Shown here one piece after another: positions 25,307-35,173 of a stretch of DNA of 64,000 nucleotides. Numbering within the stretch: the first letter of the stretch is position 1; each line of letters starts with the position of its first letter. Source of the DNA: Ectopseudomonas mendocina. GTDB taxonomy: Bacteria; Pseudomonadota; Gammaproteobacteria; Pseudomonadales; Pseudomonadaceae. Under the pieces are notes generated by a model. The model made no database searches, was not told where the DNA came from, and worked only from the letters and a program-made list of their open reading frames with translations. Position numbers and translations under genes: made by a program. The stretch lies in the NCBI RefSeq assembly GCF_007049795.1, contig NZ_SCFY01000012.1:124001-188000 (forward strand). Direction: 5' to 3'.

Positions 25307-27793
25307 ATGACGCAAGTCACGGTGAAAGAACTGGCCACAGTGGTCGACACCCCGGTTGAACGCCTGCTGCAGCAGATGCGTGAGGCTGGCCTGTCCCACG
25401 ACAGTGCCGAACAAGTAGTGACCGATAGTGAGAAACAGGCCCTGCTGGCCTATCTCAAGAGCAGTCACGGCGACAAGGTCGAAGAGCCGCGCAAGATCAC
25501 CTTGCAACGCAAGACCACCAGCACGCTGCGCGTTGCTGGTAGCAAGACCATCAGTGTTGAAGTGCGCAAGAAGAAAACCTTCGTCAAGCGCAGCCCGGAA
25601 GAGCTCGAAGCCGAGAAGCAGCGTGAGCTGGAAGCTCAGCAGGCAGCTGCCGAGGCCGAGCGCCTGAAGGCCGAGGAAGACGCCAAGCGCAAGGCCGAAG
25701 AAGAGGCCAAGCGTCAGGCGGCAACTACCACTACCGATACTGCCGCACCTGCTGCTGCGCCGACGCCTGTCAGCGAGCCGGTGGTTGCCGCTCCGGTCAT
25801 CGAAGTCGAGCGCAAGAAAGAAGAAGTACGGCGCCCCGAGAAGGCACGCTCTGATGAAGACGAGCGTCGCGACCGCAAGCACACTCAGCATCGTCCTGCC
25901 ACCAAGGAGAAGGCGCCGGCTCCGCGCGTCGCTCCGCGTAGCGTCGATGAAGAAAGCGACGGCTTCCGTCGTGGTGGCCGCGGCAAGTCGAAGATGAAGA
26001 AGCGCAACCAGCATGGTTTCCAGGCTCCGGCCGGTCCGGTGGTGCGTGAAGTGGCCATTGGCGAAACCATCACTGTGGGCGATCTGGCTCAGCAGATGTC
26101 GGTCAAGGCTGCCGAAGTCATCAAGTTCATGTTCAAGATGGGCACCCCGGCTACCATCAACCAGGTGCTGGATCAGGAAACTGCCCAGCTGATCGCCGAA
26201 GAGTTGGGCCACAAGGTCAAGCTGGTCAGCGATACCGCCCTGGAAGATTCCCTGGCCGAGTCTCTGAAGTTCGAAGGTGAAGCCGTATCCCGTGCTCCGG
26301 TTGTGACCGTAATGGGTCACGTTGACCACGGTAAGACCTCGCTGCTCGACTACATTCGTCGCGCCAAGGTGGCTTCCGGTGAAGCGGGTGGCATCACCCA
26401 GCATATCGGTGCCTACCACGTCGAAACCGAGCGCGGCATGGTCACCTTCCTCGACACCCCCGGTCACGCCGCGTTCACCGCGATGCGTGCGCGTGGTGCC
26501 AAGGCCACCGATATCGTCATTCTGGTCGTCGCTGCTGACGACGGCGTGATGCCGCAAACTCAGGAAGCCGTACAGCACGCGAAAGCGGCTGGCGTGCCGA
26601 TCGTGGTTGCCGTGAACAAGATCGACAAGCCCGACGCCAACCCGGACAACATCAAGAACGGCCTGGCCGCTCTCGACGTGATCCCGGAAGAGTGGGGCGG
26701 CGATGCACCATACGTGCATGTATCGGCCAAGATGGGTACCGGCATCGACGAACTGCTCGAAGCCGTACTGCTGCAGGCTGAAGTGCTGGAGCTGAAAGCC
26801 ACTCCGTCGGCCCCGGGTCGTGGTGTGGTGGTCGAATCGCGTCTGGACAAGGGCCGTGGCCCGGTAGCCACCGTGCTGGTTCAGGACGGTACCCTGCGTC
26901 AGGGCGATATGGTGCTGGTCGGCGTCAACTATGGTCGCGTGCGTGCCATGCTTGACGAGAACGGCAAGCCGATCAAGGAAGCCGGTCCGTCCATTCCGGT
27001 CGAAATCCTCGGCCTCGATGGTACGCCGGATGCCGGTGACGACATGACCGTGGTCGCCGACGAGAAGAAGGCCCGCGAAGTTGCCCTGTTCCGTCAAGGC
27101 AAGTTCCGCGAGGTCAAGCTGGCCCGTGCTCACGCCGGCAAGCTGGAAAACATCTTCGAGAACATGGGCCAGGAAGAGAAGAAAACCCTCAACATCGTGC
27201 TCAAGTCCGATGTGCGTGGTTCTCTGGAAGCCCTGCAAGGCTCGCTCAGCACCCTGGGCAACGACGAAGTGCAAGTGCGCGTGGTCGGTGGCGGCGTCGG
27301 TGGCATCACCGAGTCCGATGCCAACCTGGCGCTGGCTTCCAATGCCGTGCTGTTCGGCTTCAACGTCCGTGCTGACGCCGGTGCGCGCAAGATCGTCGAG
27401 GCCGAAGGCCTGGACATGCGCTACTACAACGTCATCTACGACATCATCGAGGACGTCAAGAAGGCGCTCACCGGTATGCTCGGCAGCGATGTTCGCGAGA
27501 ACATCTTGGGCACCGCCGAAGTGCGTGACGTATTCCGTTCGCCGAAGTTCGGCGCTGTCGCTGGCTGCATGGTCATCGAGGGCACCGTCTACCGTAACCG
27601 TCCGATCCGCGTACTGCGTGAAGACGTGGTGATCTTCGAAGGTGAGCTGGAATCGCTGCGTCGCTTCAAAGACGACGTCGCCGAAGTGCGTAATGGCATG
27701 GAGTGCGGTATCGGCGTGAAGAGCTACAACGACGTCAAGGTCGGCGACAAGATCGAAGTGTTCGAGAAGGTCCAGGTGGCTCGCAGCCTGTAA
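25307..27793 (+). CDS. infB: Translation initiation factor IF-2
   Basis: GTPase that places fMet-tRNA on the 30S subunit. 828 residues. Two IF2_N segments flank a charged, Lys/Glu/Ala-rich linker (about 90-240). The G domain has G1 [12 protein letters not shown] near 335, DTPGHAAF and NKIDKPDA, followed by domains II-IV. In-frame internal starts, known for IF2-beta in E. coli, were not assessed. Confidence 0.98.
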   Translation: MTQVTVKELATVVDTPVERLLQQMREAGLSHDSAEQVVTDSEKQALLAYLKSSHGDKVEEPRKITLQRKTTSTLRVAGSKTISVEVRKKKTFVKRSPEELEAEKQRELEAQQAAAEAERLKAEEDAKRKAEEEAKRQAATTTTDTAAPAAAPTPVSEPVVAAPVIEVERKKEEVRRPEKARSDEDERRDRKHTQHRPATKEKAPAPRVAPRSVDEESDGFRRGGRGKSKMKKRNQHGFQAPAGPVVREVAIGETITVGDLAQQMSVKAAEVIKFMFKMGTPATINQVLDQETAQLIAEELGHKVKLVSDTALEDSLAESLKFEGEAVSRAPVVTVMGHVDHGKTSLLDYIRRAKVASGEAGGITQHIGAYHVETERGMVTFLDTPGHAAFTAMRARGAKATDIVILVVAADDGVMPQTQEAVQHAKAAGVPIVVAVNKIDKPDANPDNIKNGLAALDVIPEEWGGDAPYVHVSAKMGTGIDELLEAVLLQAEVLELKATPSAPGRGVVVESRLDKGRGPVATVLVQDGTLRQGDMVLVGVNYGRVRAMLDENGKPIKEAGPSIPVEILGLDGTPDAGDDMTVVADEKKAREVALFRQGKFREVKLARAHAGKLENIFENMGQEEKKTLNIVLKSDVRGSLEALQGSLSTLGNDEVQVRVVGGGVGGITESDANLALASNAVLFGFNVRADAGARKIVEAEGLDMRYYNVIYDIIEDVKKALTGMLGSDVRENILGTAEVRDVFRSPKFGAVAGCMVIEGTVYRNRPIRVLREDVVIFEGELESLRRFKDDVAEVRNGMECGIGVKSYNDVKVGDKIEVFEKVQVARSL

Positions 27794-27811
27794 TCGCGAG
27801 TCGCAACACGC

Positions 27812-27846
27812 AACGCCCGGCCCCGCATTCGCGCGGCCGGGCGTTT
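27812..27846 (+). other. G+C hairpin between infB and rbfA
   Basis: ACGCCCGGCC / GGCCGGGCGT (27813-27822 and 27835-27844), followed by TTGCCGCTTTT, not an uninterrupted T-run. It may act as a weak terminator or processing site inside the operon. Confidence 0.5.
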
Positions 27847-27902
27847 GCCGCTTTTGAGTCCGCTGGCGAACAGGCAGCGGAGGAAGTAAAGGTAACGAGA
27901 AA

Positions 27903-28295
27903 ATGGCCAAAGATTACAGCCGTACCCAGCGTATCGGCGACCAGATGCAGCGCGAGCTGGCCCAGCTTATCCGGCGTGAGGTCAAGGACCCGCGTCTGGG
28001 GCTGGTGACCATCACCGCCGTCGATGTCAGCCGTGATATCGGTCACGCCAAGATCTTCATCACCGTCATGGGGCAGGACGACGCCGAGGCGATCAAGGAG
28101 AGCCTCAAGGTGCTCAACGACGCGGCCGGCTTCCTGCGTATGCAACTGGGCAAGGCGATGAAGCTGCGCAGCGTTCCGCAGTTGCACTTCCACTATGACG
28201 AGAGCGTCCAGCGCGGTGCTCACCTGTCGGCACTGATCGAGCGTGCCGTAGCGGAAGATCGTCTGCACGACGACACCGCAGGTTCCAAGGAGTAA
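27903..28295 (+). CDS. rbfA: Ribosome-binding factor A
   Basis: KH-fold 30S assembly factor that acts at the 16S 5' helix and matters in cold. 130 residues. Conserved features: [24 protein letters not shown] near the N-terminus and [21 protein letters not shown] near 85. The GTG of truB follows 3 nt after the stop. Confidence 0.97.
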   Translation: MAKDYSRTQRIGDQMQRELAQLIRREVKDPRLGLVTITAVDVSRDIGHAKIFITVMGQDDAEAIKESLKVLNDAAGFLRMQLGKAMKLRSVPQLHFHYDESVQRGAHLSALIERAVAEDRLHDDTAGSKE

Positions 28296-28298
28296 GGC

Positions 28299-29219
28299 GT
28301 GGCGCAGGTCAAACGTATTCGCCGCAAGGTCGACGGCATCATCCTGCTCGACAAACCGCACGGTTTCACGTCCAACGCCGCGCTGCAGAAAGTGCGTTGG
28401 CTGCTCAATGCCGAGAAGGCCGGTCACACCGGTAGTCTCGATCCTTTGGCCACCGGGGTGTTGCCGCTGTGCTTCGGCGAGGCGACCAAGTTCTCCCAGT
28501 ATCTGCTCGATGCCGACAAGGGCTATGAGACCGTCGCTCAGCTCGGCGTCACCACCACCACTGGTGATGCCGAAGGCGATGTGATCGAACGGCGTCCGGT
28601 GACCGTCGGTCGTGCCGAAATCGAGGCGCTTTTGCCGCGTTTTCGCGGTGAAATCAAACAGATACCACCGATGTACTCGGCGTTGAAGAAGGATGGCCAG
28701 CCACTCTACAAGCTGGCTCGTGCGGGTGAAGTAGTGGAGCGCGAAGCGCGTTCTGTTACTATTGCGCGCTTGGAACTGCTGGCCTGCGAAGGCGAGCAGG
28801 CCCGTCTGGCGGTTGATTGCAGTAAAGGCACCTATATTCGTACGTTGGTCGAGGATCTCGGCCAATTGCTGGGCTGCGGTGCGCATGTCGCCGAGTTGCG
28901 TCGTACCAAGGCCGGACCGTTCGATTTGACGCGCACCGTGACCCTGGAAGAACTGGAGGCCGCACACGCCGAAGGTGGTAACGAGGCGCTGGATCGCTTC
29001 TTGCTACCGGCCGATAGCGGCCTGCAGGACTGGCCGCTGCTGCAGTTCTCCGAGCACAGCGCGTTCTACTGGTTGCAAGGGCAGCCGGTGCGAGCGCCGG
29101 AAGCACCGAAGTTCGGTATGGTGCGGGTGCAGGATCATGATGGTCGCTTCATCGGCATCGGTGAAGTGAGTGACGATGGGCGTGTTGCCCCGCGTCGATT
29201 GATTTATACCGGTGCGTAG
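28299..29219 (+). CDS. truB: tRNA pseudouridine(55) synthase
   Basis: Makes the T-loop pseudouridine of tRNAs. 306 residues from GTG 28299. The catalytic Asp is in [14 protein letters not shown] near residue 48, with [11 protein letters not shown] and the RNA-binding [13 protein letters not shown] following; a C-terminal PUA-like domain starts near 250. Tightly spaced after rbfA. Confidence 0.97.
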   Translation: MAQVKRIRRKVDGIILLDKPHGFTSNAALQKVRWLLNAEKAGHTGSLDPLATGVLPLCFGEATKFSQYLLDADKGYETVAQLGVTTTTGDAEGDVIERRPVTVGRAEIEALLPRFRGEIKQIPPMYSALKKDGQPLYKLARAGEVVEREARSVTIARLELLACEGEQARLAVDCSKGTYIRTLVEDLGQLLGCGAHVAELRRTKAGPFDLTRTVTLEELEAAHAEGGNEALDRFLLPADSGLQDWPLLQFSEHSAFYWLQGQPVRAPEAPKFGMVRVQDHDGRFIGIGEVSDDGRVAPRRLIYTGA

Positions 29220-29250
29220 CACCGAACGATTCGGCCGAGATGGCTGAAAG

Positions 29251-29277
29251 CCTGATGCTGACGATGTCGTCATCAGG
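29251..29277 (+). other. Stem-loop upstream of rpsO
   Basis: CCTGATG pairs with CATCAGG across a loop that contains a smaller GACGA/TCGTC hairpin. No T-run. It could belong to the truB mRNA end or to the rpsO leader, where S15 autoregulation is known in other bacteria. Confidence 0.35.
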
Positions 29278-29389
29278 TACTGCGAGGGTGGCTGTTAGTA
29301 GGCACGGTCATACCTCTTTTTAAAACACGGGGAGCGATTCCCGGCCTATTGAGACTGCTTCGGCAGTTTCCACATGAGAGGAAGCCAAC

Positions 29390-29659
29390 ATGGCACTCAG
29401 CGTTGAAGAAAAAGCCCAGATCGTTAACGACTACAAGCAAGCTGAAGGCGATACCGGTAGCCCGGAAGTGCAGGTTGCCCTGCTGACCGCCAACATCAAC
29501 AAGCTGCAAGGCCACTTCAAGGCCAACGGTAAAGATCACCACAGCCGTCGTGGTCTGATCCGTATGGTTAACCAGCGTCGTAAGCTGCTGGACTACCTGA
29601 AGGGTAAAGACACCAGTCGTTACAGCGCCCTGATCGGTCGCCTGGGCCTGCGTCGTTAA
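29390..29659 (+). CDS. rpsO: 30S ribosomal protein S15
   Basis: Binds the central domain of 16S rRNA and nucleates its folding. 89 residues, standard length, with the family motifs [14 protein letters not shown] and [27 protein letters not shown] lies just upstream. rpsO-pnp linkage is conserved; the pair usually shares a transcript that PNPase regulates. Confidence 0.98.
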   Translation: MALSVEEKAQIVNDYKQAEGDTGSPEVQVALLTANINKLQGHFKANGKDHHSRRGLIRMVNQRRKLLDYLKGKDTSRYSALIGRLGLRR

Positions 29660-29830
29660 TAGACGCGAGCTGCACAAGTTGGAAGCTGGGAGTTCGGCGT
29701 CGCGAGTGGGGAGTGATCCTCAGCTCGTGGCGCTGGGCTTCCAGCTTTTGGCTTTTCGAGGGATGCATCGGGTCCGACTCCCGCGCTTCTTTCCAATTTC
29801 CCCCAAGGCAACAAAGAGAAGGAAAACACC
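29660..29830. other. rpsO-pnp intergenic region with imperfect inverted repeat
   Basis: 171 bp without a gene. AGTTGGAAGCTGGGAG near 29678 pairs imperfectly with GGGCTTCCAGCTTTTGG near 29737, making a long, bulged hairpin. In other bacteria the equivalent stem is the RNase III and PNPase target for pnp autoregulation; that role is inferred from position only. Confidence 0.4.
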
Positions 29831-31936
29831 GTGAACCCGGTAATCAAGAAATTCCAGTTCGGTCAGTCGACCGTTACCCTCGAGACTGGCCGTATCGCCC
29901 GTCAAGCCTCCGGCGCAGTGCTGGTCACCGTTGACGACGACGTCAGCGTGCTGGTCGCCGTAACCGGCGCCAAGACTGCAGACCCAAGCAAAGGCTTCTT
30001 CCCGCTGTCCGTGCACTACCAGGAAAAGACCTACGCTGCCGGCAAGATCCCAGGTGGTTTCTTCAAGCGTGAAGCGCGTCCTTCCGAGAAAGAAACCCTG
30101 ACCTCGCGTCTGATCGATCGTCCGATCCGTCCGCTGTTCCCGGAAGGTTTCCAGAACGAAGTGCAGGTCATCTGCACCGTGGTTTCCACCAGCAAGAAGA
30201 CCGATCCGGACATCGCTGCGATGATCGGTACTTCGGCTGCCCTGGCCATCTCCGGTATTCCGTTCAGCGGCCCGATCGGTGCTGCGCGCGTTGCCTTCCA
30301 CCCGGAAACCGGCTACCTGCTGAACCCGAATTACGAGCAGCTCAAGGCTTCGAGCCTGGACATGGTCGTGGCCGGTACCAAGGACGCCGTGCTGATGGTC
30401 GAATCGGAAGCCAAAGAGCTGACCGAAGACCAGATGCTGGGCGCCGTGCTGTTTGCCCATGAAGAGTTCCAGGTTGTCATCCAGGCTGTCGCCGAGCTGG
30501 CTGCCGAAGCCGGCAAGCCGACCTGGGACTGGCAGCCGAAGCCGGAAAACACCGCTCTGCTGAACGCCATCCGTGGTGAGTTCGGTGACGCGATTTCCCA
30601 GGCCTACACCATCACCATCAAGCAGGACCGCTACGCGCGTCTGGGCGAGCTGCGCGATCAGGTCGTGGCCAAGTTCTCCGGCGAAGAAGGTCAGCCTACT
30701 GCCGGTGAAGTCAAGGAAGCCTTCGGCGAGATCGAATACCGCACCGTGCGCGAGAACATCGTCAACGGCAAGCCGCGTATCGATGGTCGTGACACCCGCA
30801 CCGTGCGTGGCCTGAACATCGAAGTCGGTGTACTGGACAAGACCCACGGTTCGGCGCTGTTCACCCGTGGCGAAACCCAGGCGCTGGTCGTGGCCACCCT
30901 CGGTACCGCCCGCGACGCGCAGCTGCTCGACACCCTCGAAGGCGAGAAGAAAGACCCCTTCATGCTGCACTACAACTTCCCGCCGTACTCGGTCGGTGAG
31001 TGTGGTCGCATGGGCGCTACTGGCCGTCGCGAAATCGGCCACGGCCGTCTGGCCCGTCGTGGCGTTGCCGCCATGCTGCCGAGCGCTGACGAGTTCCCGT
31101 ACACCATCCGCGTGGTTTCGGAAATCACCGAGTCCAACGGTTCTTCCTCCATGGCTTCGGTATGCGGCGCTTCCCTGGCGCTGATGGACGCTGGTGTGCC
31201 GATGAAGGCACCGGTTGCCGGTATCGCCATGGGTCTGGTGCTGGAAGGTGAGAAATTCGCCGTCCTGACCGACATCCTCGGTGACGAAGATCACCTGGGC
31301 GACATGGACTTCAAAGTAGCCGGTACCGCCAAGGGTGTTACCGCGCTGCAGATGGACATCAAGATCCAGGGCATCACCGAAGAGATCATGGAGCAGGCGC
31401 TGGAGCAGGCGCTGGAAGCGCGTCTGAACATCCTCGGCCAGATGAACCAGGTCATCGCCCAATCGCGCAGCGAGCTGTCGGCTAACGCGCCGACCATGAT
31501 TGCGATGAAGATCGACCAGGACAAGATCCGCGACGTCATCGGTAAAGGCGGCGCAACCATCCGTGGTATCTGCGAAGAGACCAAGGCTTCGATCGACATC
31601 GAAGACGATGGCTCGATCAAGATCTTCGGCGAAACCAAGGAAGCCGCCGAGGCTGCCAAGCAGCGTGTACTGGCCATTACCGCAGAAGCCGAGATCGGCA
31701 AGATCTATGTCGGCAAGGTCGAGCGCATCGTCGACTTCGGTGCCTTCGTCAACATCCTGCCGGGCAAGGACGGCCTGGTGCACATCTCCATGCTGAGCGA
31801 TCAGCGCGTGGAGAAGGTCACCGACGTGCTGCAGGAAGGCCAGGAAGTGAAAGTGTTGGTACTGGACGTGGACAACCGCGGCCGTATCAAACTGTCGATC
31901 AAGGACGTAGCTGCTGCCGAGGCCTCTGGCGTCTAA
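29831..31936 (+). CDS. pnp: Polyribonucleotide nucleotidyltransferase (PNPase)
   Basis: Phosphorolytic 3'-5' exoribonuclease. 701 residues from GTG 29831 ([15 protein letters not shown]). Two RNase PH-like domains (the second with GRRDIGHG-like [14 protein letters not shown] near 400 and [13 protein letters not shown]), then KH with [12 protein letters not shown] near 565 and S1 with [14 protein letters not shown] near 625. Its terminator downstream has been cut by an IS4-family element. Confidence 0.99.
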   Translation: MNPVIKKFQFGQSTVTLETGRIARQASGAVLVTVDDDVSVLVAVTGAKTADPSKGFFPLSVHYQEKTYAAGKIPGGFFKREARPSEKETLTSRLIDRPIRPLFPEGFQNEVQVICTVVSTSKKTDPDIAAMIGTSAALAISGIPFSGPIGAARVAFHPETGYLLNPNYEQLKASSLDMVVAGTKDAVLMVESEAKELTEDQMLGAVLFAHEEFQVVIQAVAELAAEAGKPTWDWQPKPENTALLNAIRGEFGDAISQAYTITIKQDRYARLGELRDQVVAKFSGEEGQPTAGEVKEAFGEIEYRTVRENIVNGKPRIDGRDTRTVRGLNIEVGVLDKTHGSALFTRGETQALVVATLGTARDAQLLDTLEGEKKDPFMLHYNFPPYSVGECGRMGATGRREIGHGRLARRGVAAMLPSADEFPYTIRVVSEITESNGSSSMASVCGASLALMDAGVPMKAPVAGIAMGLVLEGEKFAVLTDILGDEDHLGDMDFKVAGTAKGVTALQMDIKIQGITEEIMEQALEQALEARLNILGQMNQVIAQSRSELSANAPTMIAMKIDQDKIRDVIGKGGATIRGICEETKASIDIEDDGSIKIFGETKEAAEAAKQRVLAITAEAEIGKIYVGKVERIVDFGAFVNILPGKDGLVHISMLSDQRVEKVTDVLQEGQEVKVLVLDVDNRGRIKLSIKDVAAAEASGV

Positions 31937-32026
31937 GTACGGCTGACCTGTTCGAACGAAAAGGCAGCCTAAGGGCTAACGCCAGTCAGTTAAGCACTAC
32001 AGCTTGACCTTCTGCGCGCTGAAACG

Positions 32027-32061
32027 AAAATCCGATGCTTGTTTTGAGCATCGGATTTTTT
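32027..32061 (+). terminator. Terminator at the left end of the IS4-family element
   Basis: AAAATCCGATGC (32027-32038) and GCATCGGATTTTTT (32048-32061): a 12-bp stem ending in six T, directly against the transposase ATG at 32062. It can stop pnp transcripts and hides the only GGA near the start codon inside the stem. Confidence 0.85.
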
Positions 32062-33393
32062 ATGCGACTCTCCCGCGCCTTGGCACTGACTCACGAAGTG
32101 GCATCTGCTACTTACTCCCTTGACGAACTAGGGGTGCTGCTTGATCCAGACCTAGTTAGCACCGCACTGGAAACGGCGGGAGTGGCGACCCTGCGTAAGC
32201 GACGTCTCCCTCTTGAAGCCATGATCTGGTGCGTGATCGCCATGGCGTTGTTTCGCCGGATGTCGGTCTGGGATGCCGCGAGCCGTATGGGCATCATGCT
32301 GCCTGGGCAGAAGCCATTGGTAGCACCCAGTGCAATCGTGCAAGGTCGCCAGCGTTTGGGCAGCACTGCGGTGCGAGAAGTCTTTTCCCTGACTCAACAA
32401 CGCTGGCATGCCAGCGCCAATCACCCCACTTGGGCCGGTTTGCGCCTGCTCAGTGTCGATGGCGTGGTCTGGCGCACACCGGATACGGCCGACAACCGCA
32501 AGCACTATGGCAGCGCCAGTAATCAGCATGGCGATACCGGCTATCCCCAAGTTCGCATGGTCTGCCAGATGGAGCTGACCAGCCACATGCTGGTGAATAG
32601 TGCTTTTGCCGGCTACCACAGCAACGAGATGAAACTGGCCGAACAACTGATCGACAGCACACCCGATCACTCGCTGACCTTGCTCGACCGTGGCTTCTAT
32701 TCACTGGGGTTACTTTATCGCTGGCAACAGACAGGCACTCAGCGCCATTGGTTACTGCCGCTGCGCAAGGATGCTCAATACGAGGTGCTGCGTAAGTTAG
32801 GGCGCCACGATGCCATCGTCTCGCTAAAGACCTCGCCGCAGGCGCGTAAACAATGGCCCGACCTGCCAGACACGCTACAGGCTCGGTTATTAAGCAAGAC
32901 CATCAAGGGCAAAGTGCGGCAGGTACTGACCTCAATGATCGATCCTCTGCGCTTCCCTCCAGACGAAATCGTGGATCTGTACAGTCAGCGTTGGGAAATC
33001 GAACTGGGCTATCGAGAAATGAAGCAAGGCATGCTCGCGGGGCACTACACACTGCGCAGTAAAACACCGGAGATGATTGAACAAGAACTGTGGGGCGTAC
33101 TGCTGGGGTACAACCTGCTGCGTTATCAAATGCTGGAAATGAGCCGCCACTGCCCTGGCATCTACCCCTGCGAAATGAGTTTTACCGCTTGCACCTGGGC
33201 GATTCTGGGCTTCTTGAACGGGGTCTCTTTGAATCATCCAGGCAACATCCCTCGTTACCTGGCCGAACTACAGGCCTCGGCCATGCACTACGTCCTACCT
33301 CATCGTCGTGAGGATCGCAGTTATCCGCGGGCGGTCAAACCCAAGCCGTCCAAGTATCCGACCAGAAATAAAAATGCCAGTCAGCTTAACTGA
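32062..33393 (+). CDS. IS4-family transposase
   Basis: DDE transposase, 443 residues from ATG 32062 ([15 protein letters not shown]). Catalytic regions are intact: [13 protein letters not shown] (first Asp), [16 protein letters not shown] (second Asp) and the IS4 signature YREMKQGM preceded by QRWEIELG (Glu). The N-terminal domain is the IS4-type DNA-binding segment. The stop codon is inside the right terminal repeat. No SD outside the hairpin is visible, suggesting very low translation. It may be the only active element in this window. Confidence 0.93.
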   Translation: MRLSRALALTHEVASATYSLDELGVLLDPDLVSTALETAGVATLRKRRLPLEAMIWCVIAMALFRRMSVWDAASRMGIMLPGQKPLVAPSAIVQGRQRLGSTAVREVFSLTQQRWHASANHPTWAGLRLLSVDGVVWRTPDTADNRKHYGSASNQHGDTGYPQVRMVCQMELTSHMLVNSAFAGYHSNEMKLAEQLIDSTPDHSLTLLDRGFYSLGLLYRWQQTGTQRHWLLPLRKDAQYEVLRKLGRHDAIVSLKTSPQARKQWPDLPDTLQARLLSKTIKGKVRQVLTSMIDPLRFPPDEIVDLYSQRWEIELGYREMKQGMLAGHYTLRSKTPEMIEQELWGVLLGYNLLRYQMLEMSRHCPGIYPCEMSFTACTWAILGFLNGVSLNHPGNIPRYLAELQASAMHYVLPHRREDRSYPRAVKPKPSKYPTRNKNASQLN

Positions 33394-33402
33394 CTGGCAT
33401 TA

Positions 33403-33639
33403 TCCTTCGGGAGCCTTTTTTTTGTGCCTGATCGTCAGGGGGCGCTCGAACTCTGCCACTTTCCAGGTCATCCAGGGGGCTGCTCCATATTGCTTTAGAT
33501 GCGCGCTGGTAGTGGCTTGGTGCCATGTTCATGCAAATTGCCCGAGGTCTTTTATGCGACTCGGCGAAATGCAATCAAAAGCGTAATGGTGATTTTATTT
33601 AAGTTATTGTTTTTAAAGGATTTTTTATTATTTTAAAAC
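33403..33639. other. Intergenic region between the IS4 element and the BON gene
   Basis: No gene is supported. It begins with the right half of the pnp terminator (TTCG loop and T8), then a G+C-normal stretch, and ends in a strongly A+T-rich block (33585-33638, with GATTTTATTTAAG and TTTTTAAAGGATTTTTT) directly before a sigma54-type promoter. The A+T block is a plausible site for a bending protein such as IHF. Confidence 0.5.
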
Positions 33640-33656
33640 CTGGCACAGGCCCTGCA
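33640..33656 (+). promoter_or_regulatory. Sigma54-type promoter of the BON gene
   Basis: CTGGCACAGGCCCTGCA: the -24 GG and -12 GC are separated by exactly 10 bp and 15 of 17 consensus positions match. Predicted start near 33667, giving a leader of about 57 nt before the ATG at 33724. The activator is unknown; no clear palindromic enhancer was recognised upstream. Confidence 0.75.
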
Positions 33657-33723
33657 ATAGTACTAGTGAACCTGCAGCCAGGAGTTGGTTTGCAGATTGT
33701 CTGGAATGTACAGGAGTCGAATC

Positions 33724-34077
33724 ATGAAACAGCCAATCAACCGTTTTGCCGCTACTACCCTGACCGCTGCCGTGCTGAGCATGTCTCTGGCCTCCGCAGC
33801 CTTCGCCGCTGAGCCGACCATGCTTGCAGCCAGTGACACTGTGGATAAAGCCGAGCAGGCGGTATCCGACACTTGGATCACCAGCAAAGTGAAATCCACC
33901 TTCGTTGCTGACTCGAACCTCAGCGCGCTGGACATCAAGGTCGAGACCAACCAGGGCGTAGTTTCCCTGTCCGGCGTGGTCGCTACCGACGCCGAGCGTG
34001 ATCTGGCTATCGCCAAGACCAAGGAAATCGAGGGTGTGCGTGACGTGTCCGCTGATGCCCTGAAAACCGCTGACTGA
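33724..34077 (+). CDS. Periplasmic BON-domain protein (OsmY-like)
   Basis: 117 residues. A Sec signal peptide (KQPINRF, then a hydrophobic run ending ASAAFA before AEP) predicts export to the periplasm. The mature part is one BON domain (about residues 42-115: [20 protein letters not shown] to [11 protein letters not shown]), a fold that binds phospholipid membranes. OsmY-like proteins are stress-related. Start 33724 has AGGAG 6 bp upstream. The csbD-like gene follows at 34136. Function in this strain is unknown. Confidence 0.85.
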   Translation: MKQPINRFAATTLTAAVLSMSLASAAFAAEPTMLAASDTVDKAEQAVSDTWITSKVKSTFVADSNLSALDIKVETNQGVVSLSGVVATDAERDLAIAKTKEIEGVRDVSADALKTAD

Positions 34078-34135
34078 TAGCCGGGCCGGCCGGGCTAGCG
34101 CCCGGCCCCCACCTTCTGTCACTGGGAGAATGACC

Positions 34136-34333
34136 ATGAATAGCGACATCATCAAAGGCAAATGGAAGCAGCTCAGCGGTCGTATGAAGGAGCGTTGGGG
34201 CAACCTGACCGATGACGACCTGGACGTCGCCGAGGGCCACAGCGAATACCTGGCTGGCAGGCTGCAAGAACGTTACGGCTGGACCAAGGAAAAGGCCCAG
34301 CAAGAGCTGCGCGATTTCAGCGACAAGCTCTAA
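34136..34333 (+). CDS. CsbD-family stress protein
   Basis: 65 residues, CsbD/YjbJ family: [20 protein letters not shown] with later [32 protein letters not shown]. Start 34136 is preferred to 34130 because GGGAG ends 7 bp before it and the family begins MN. Small, highly charged, cytoplasmic; general-stress induced in several bacteria. A G+C hairpin (about 34082-34108) separates it from the BON gene, with which it is probably co-transcribed. Confidence 0.88.
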   Translation: MNSDIIKGKWKQLSGRMKERWGNLTDDDLDVAEGHSEYLAGRLQERYGWTKEKAQQELRDFSDKL

Positions 34334-34335
34334 GT

Positions 34336-34496
34336 AGGGATTATCTGGTAAGGATGCCGATTAAGCCCGGACAGCTATGGAAACGGATGTCTCAGCAGCA
34401 CGGATGGCTGCAGGCAGGACGCCTGATCTGCACGGATAGCGAAAGCATGGATGCGCGAAGGCCCCGTCGGTGTAACCGGCGGGGCCTCGATTTTTG
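34336..34496 (+). ncRNA. Candidate RsmA/CsrA-binding small RNA or 3' UTR
   Basis: From just after the csbD-like stop to a terminator at 34495 there are nine GGA trinucleotides in 120 nt (34338, 34352, 34369, 34379, 34385, 34402, 34417, 34434, 34449), seven as ANGGA. Two sit in hairpin loops: GCAGC-ACGGATG-GCTGC (34395-34411) and CAGGC-AGGAC-GCCTG (34411-34425). This is how RsmY/RsmZ-type RNAs sequester RsmA. No open frame fits. No GacA box TGTAAG-N6-CTTACA was seen, so it may be released from the csbD mRNA rather than have its own Gac promoter. Confidence 0.6.
34460..34495 (+). terminator. Terminator of the csbD/ncRNA unit
   Basis: GGCCCCGTCGG (34460-34470) pairs with CCGGCGGGGCC (34476-34486) over a 5-nt loop, then TCGATTTTTG. 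It lies between the plus-strand unit and the convergent DUF2845 gene. Confidence 0.85.
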
Positions 34497-34548
34497 TGCT
34501 GAGCACTAGAAATGCGTCAGGCAGGTGCACCCGGCATGCAGGGTTCGA

Positions 34549-34851
34549 TCAGCTACCGCGCTTGCTGCGGACCTCGGTCAGGCGGCCGCCCTCGAAGCGG
34601 AGAAAGTGGTACATGCCGCTTTTCGGGCCGTAGATCCACTCCTCGACACTCACCTCATTACGAAAACCATAGCTGTCGACCACTTCCTTGTAGCCGACAA
34701 AGTCGCGGCTGGAAGGCTCGCCACATTTGTTCAGCACCTCTGCAGTGGGCGCTGTCTTGCTGACCAGGGCGCTACCGCAGCGATAGGTGGAGGACGCCTC
34801 GGCCATCAGGGGCAGGCAGAGCAGGGTGAGCAGACAGCTGAATTTGCGCAT
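34549..34851 (-). CDS. DUF2845 secreted protein, copy 1
   Basis: 100 residues from ATG at 34851 with AGGAGG 5-6 bp upstream; a longer frame begins at 34887 but ignores this SD. Signal peptide MRKFSCLLTLLCLPLMAEA, then STYRCGSALVSKTAP, NKCGEPSSRD and EEWIYGPKSGMYHFLRFEGGRL. The two cysteines probably form a disulphide. Paralogue of the gene immediately upstream on the same strand. Function of the family is unknown. Confidence 0.85.
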   Translation of the reverse strand: MRKFSCLLTLLCLPLMAEASSTYRCGSALVSKTAPTAEVLNKCGEPSSRDFVGYKEVVDSYGFRNEVSVEEWIYGPKSGMYHFLRFEGGRLTEVRSKRGS

Positions 34852-34864
34852 GAGAACCTCCTGC

Positions 34865-35173
34865 TCAGCGTTCGCGCCGGCGTTCAATGACGGTCAGACG
34901 GTTACCCTCGAAACGCAGGATGCTGAGCATGCCGTTGCTCGGGCCGTATACCCATTCCTCGATCATGTACTCACGACGGTCATAGGAGCCCAGGGTGTAG
35001 CCGACTGGGTCACGGTGCACTGGCGCGCCACATTTACGCTCGACCTCGAACGGGCGGTCGCCCAGGCTGACCAGGGCACTGCCGCAACGCAGCGTGTCGG
35101 CCTGCGCGTTGGTACTGTTCAGGCCGGTAACCAGGGCGGTGAACGTGATGATGGATAAGCTGCGCATGATCAT
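34865..35173 (-). CDS. DUF2845 secreted protein, copy 2
   Basis: 102 residues from ATG 35173 (35167 is an alternative two codons in). Signal peptide rich in Leu/Ile/Thr ending TNAQA, then DTLRCGSALVSLGDRP, ERKCGAPVHRDPVGYT and EEWVYGPSNGMLSILRFEGNRL, clearly paralogous to the next gene. Its start overlaps the stop of the DUF748 gene (ATGA), so the three form one operon and its translation may depend on ribosomes finishing the DUF748 frame. Confidence 0.85.
   Translation of the reverse strand: MIMRSLSIITFTALVTGLNSTNAQADTLRCGSALVSLGDRPFEVERKCGAPVHRDPVGYTLGSYDRREYMIEEWVYGPSNGMLSILRFEGNRLTVIERRRER

Larger units (their letters stand above)
31977..33402 (+). mobile_element. IS4-family insertion sequence
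   Basis: About 1,426 bp. Terminal inverted repeats: TAACGCCAGTCAGTTAAGC at the left (31977-31995) and GCTTAACTGACTGGCATTA at the right (33384-33402), 18 of 19 matching. It carries one intact transposase. No flanking direct repeat is visible; the flanks rejoin to an exact terminator instead, so either the insertion made no duplication or it was lost. Confidence 0.85.
31971..33423 (+). terminator. pnp terminator, split by the IS4-family element
   Basis: Joining the left flank AAGGGC (31971-31976) to the right flank TCCTTCGGGAGCC (33403-33415) plus T8 recreates a textbook terminator: stem AAGGGCTCC / GGAGCCTTT with a TTCG tetraloop. The element therefore sits in the 5' arm. The intact hairpin cannot form on current pnp mRNA. 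Confidence 0.75.

Noticed and set aside
23618..27910. 1430-codon minus-strand frame opposite nusA and infB
   Set aside because: Antisense of well-identified genes; no domains or ribosome site.
33668..33705. AlgU-type promoter (GAACCT .. TCTGG) before the BON gene
   Set aside because: The elements are 26 bp apart instead of 16-17.
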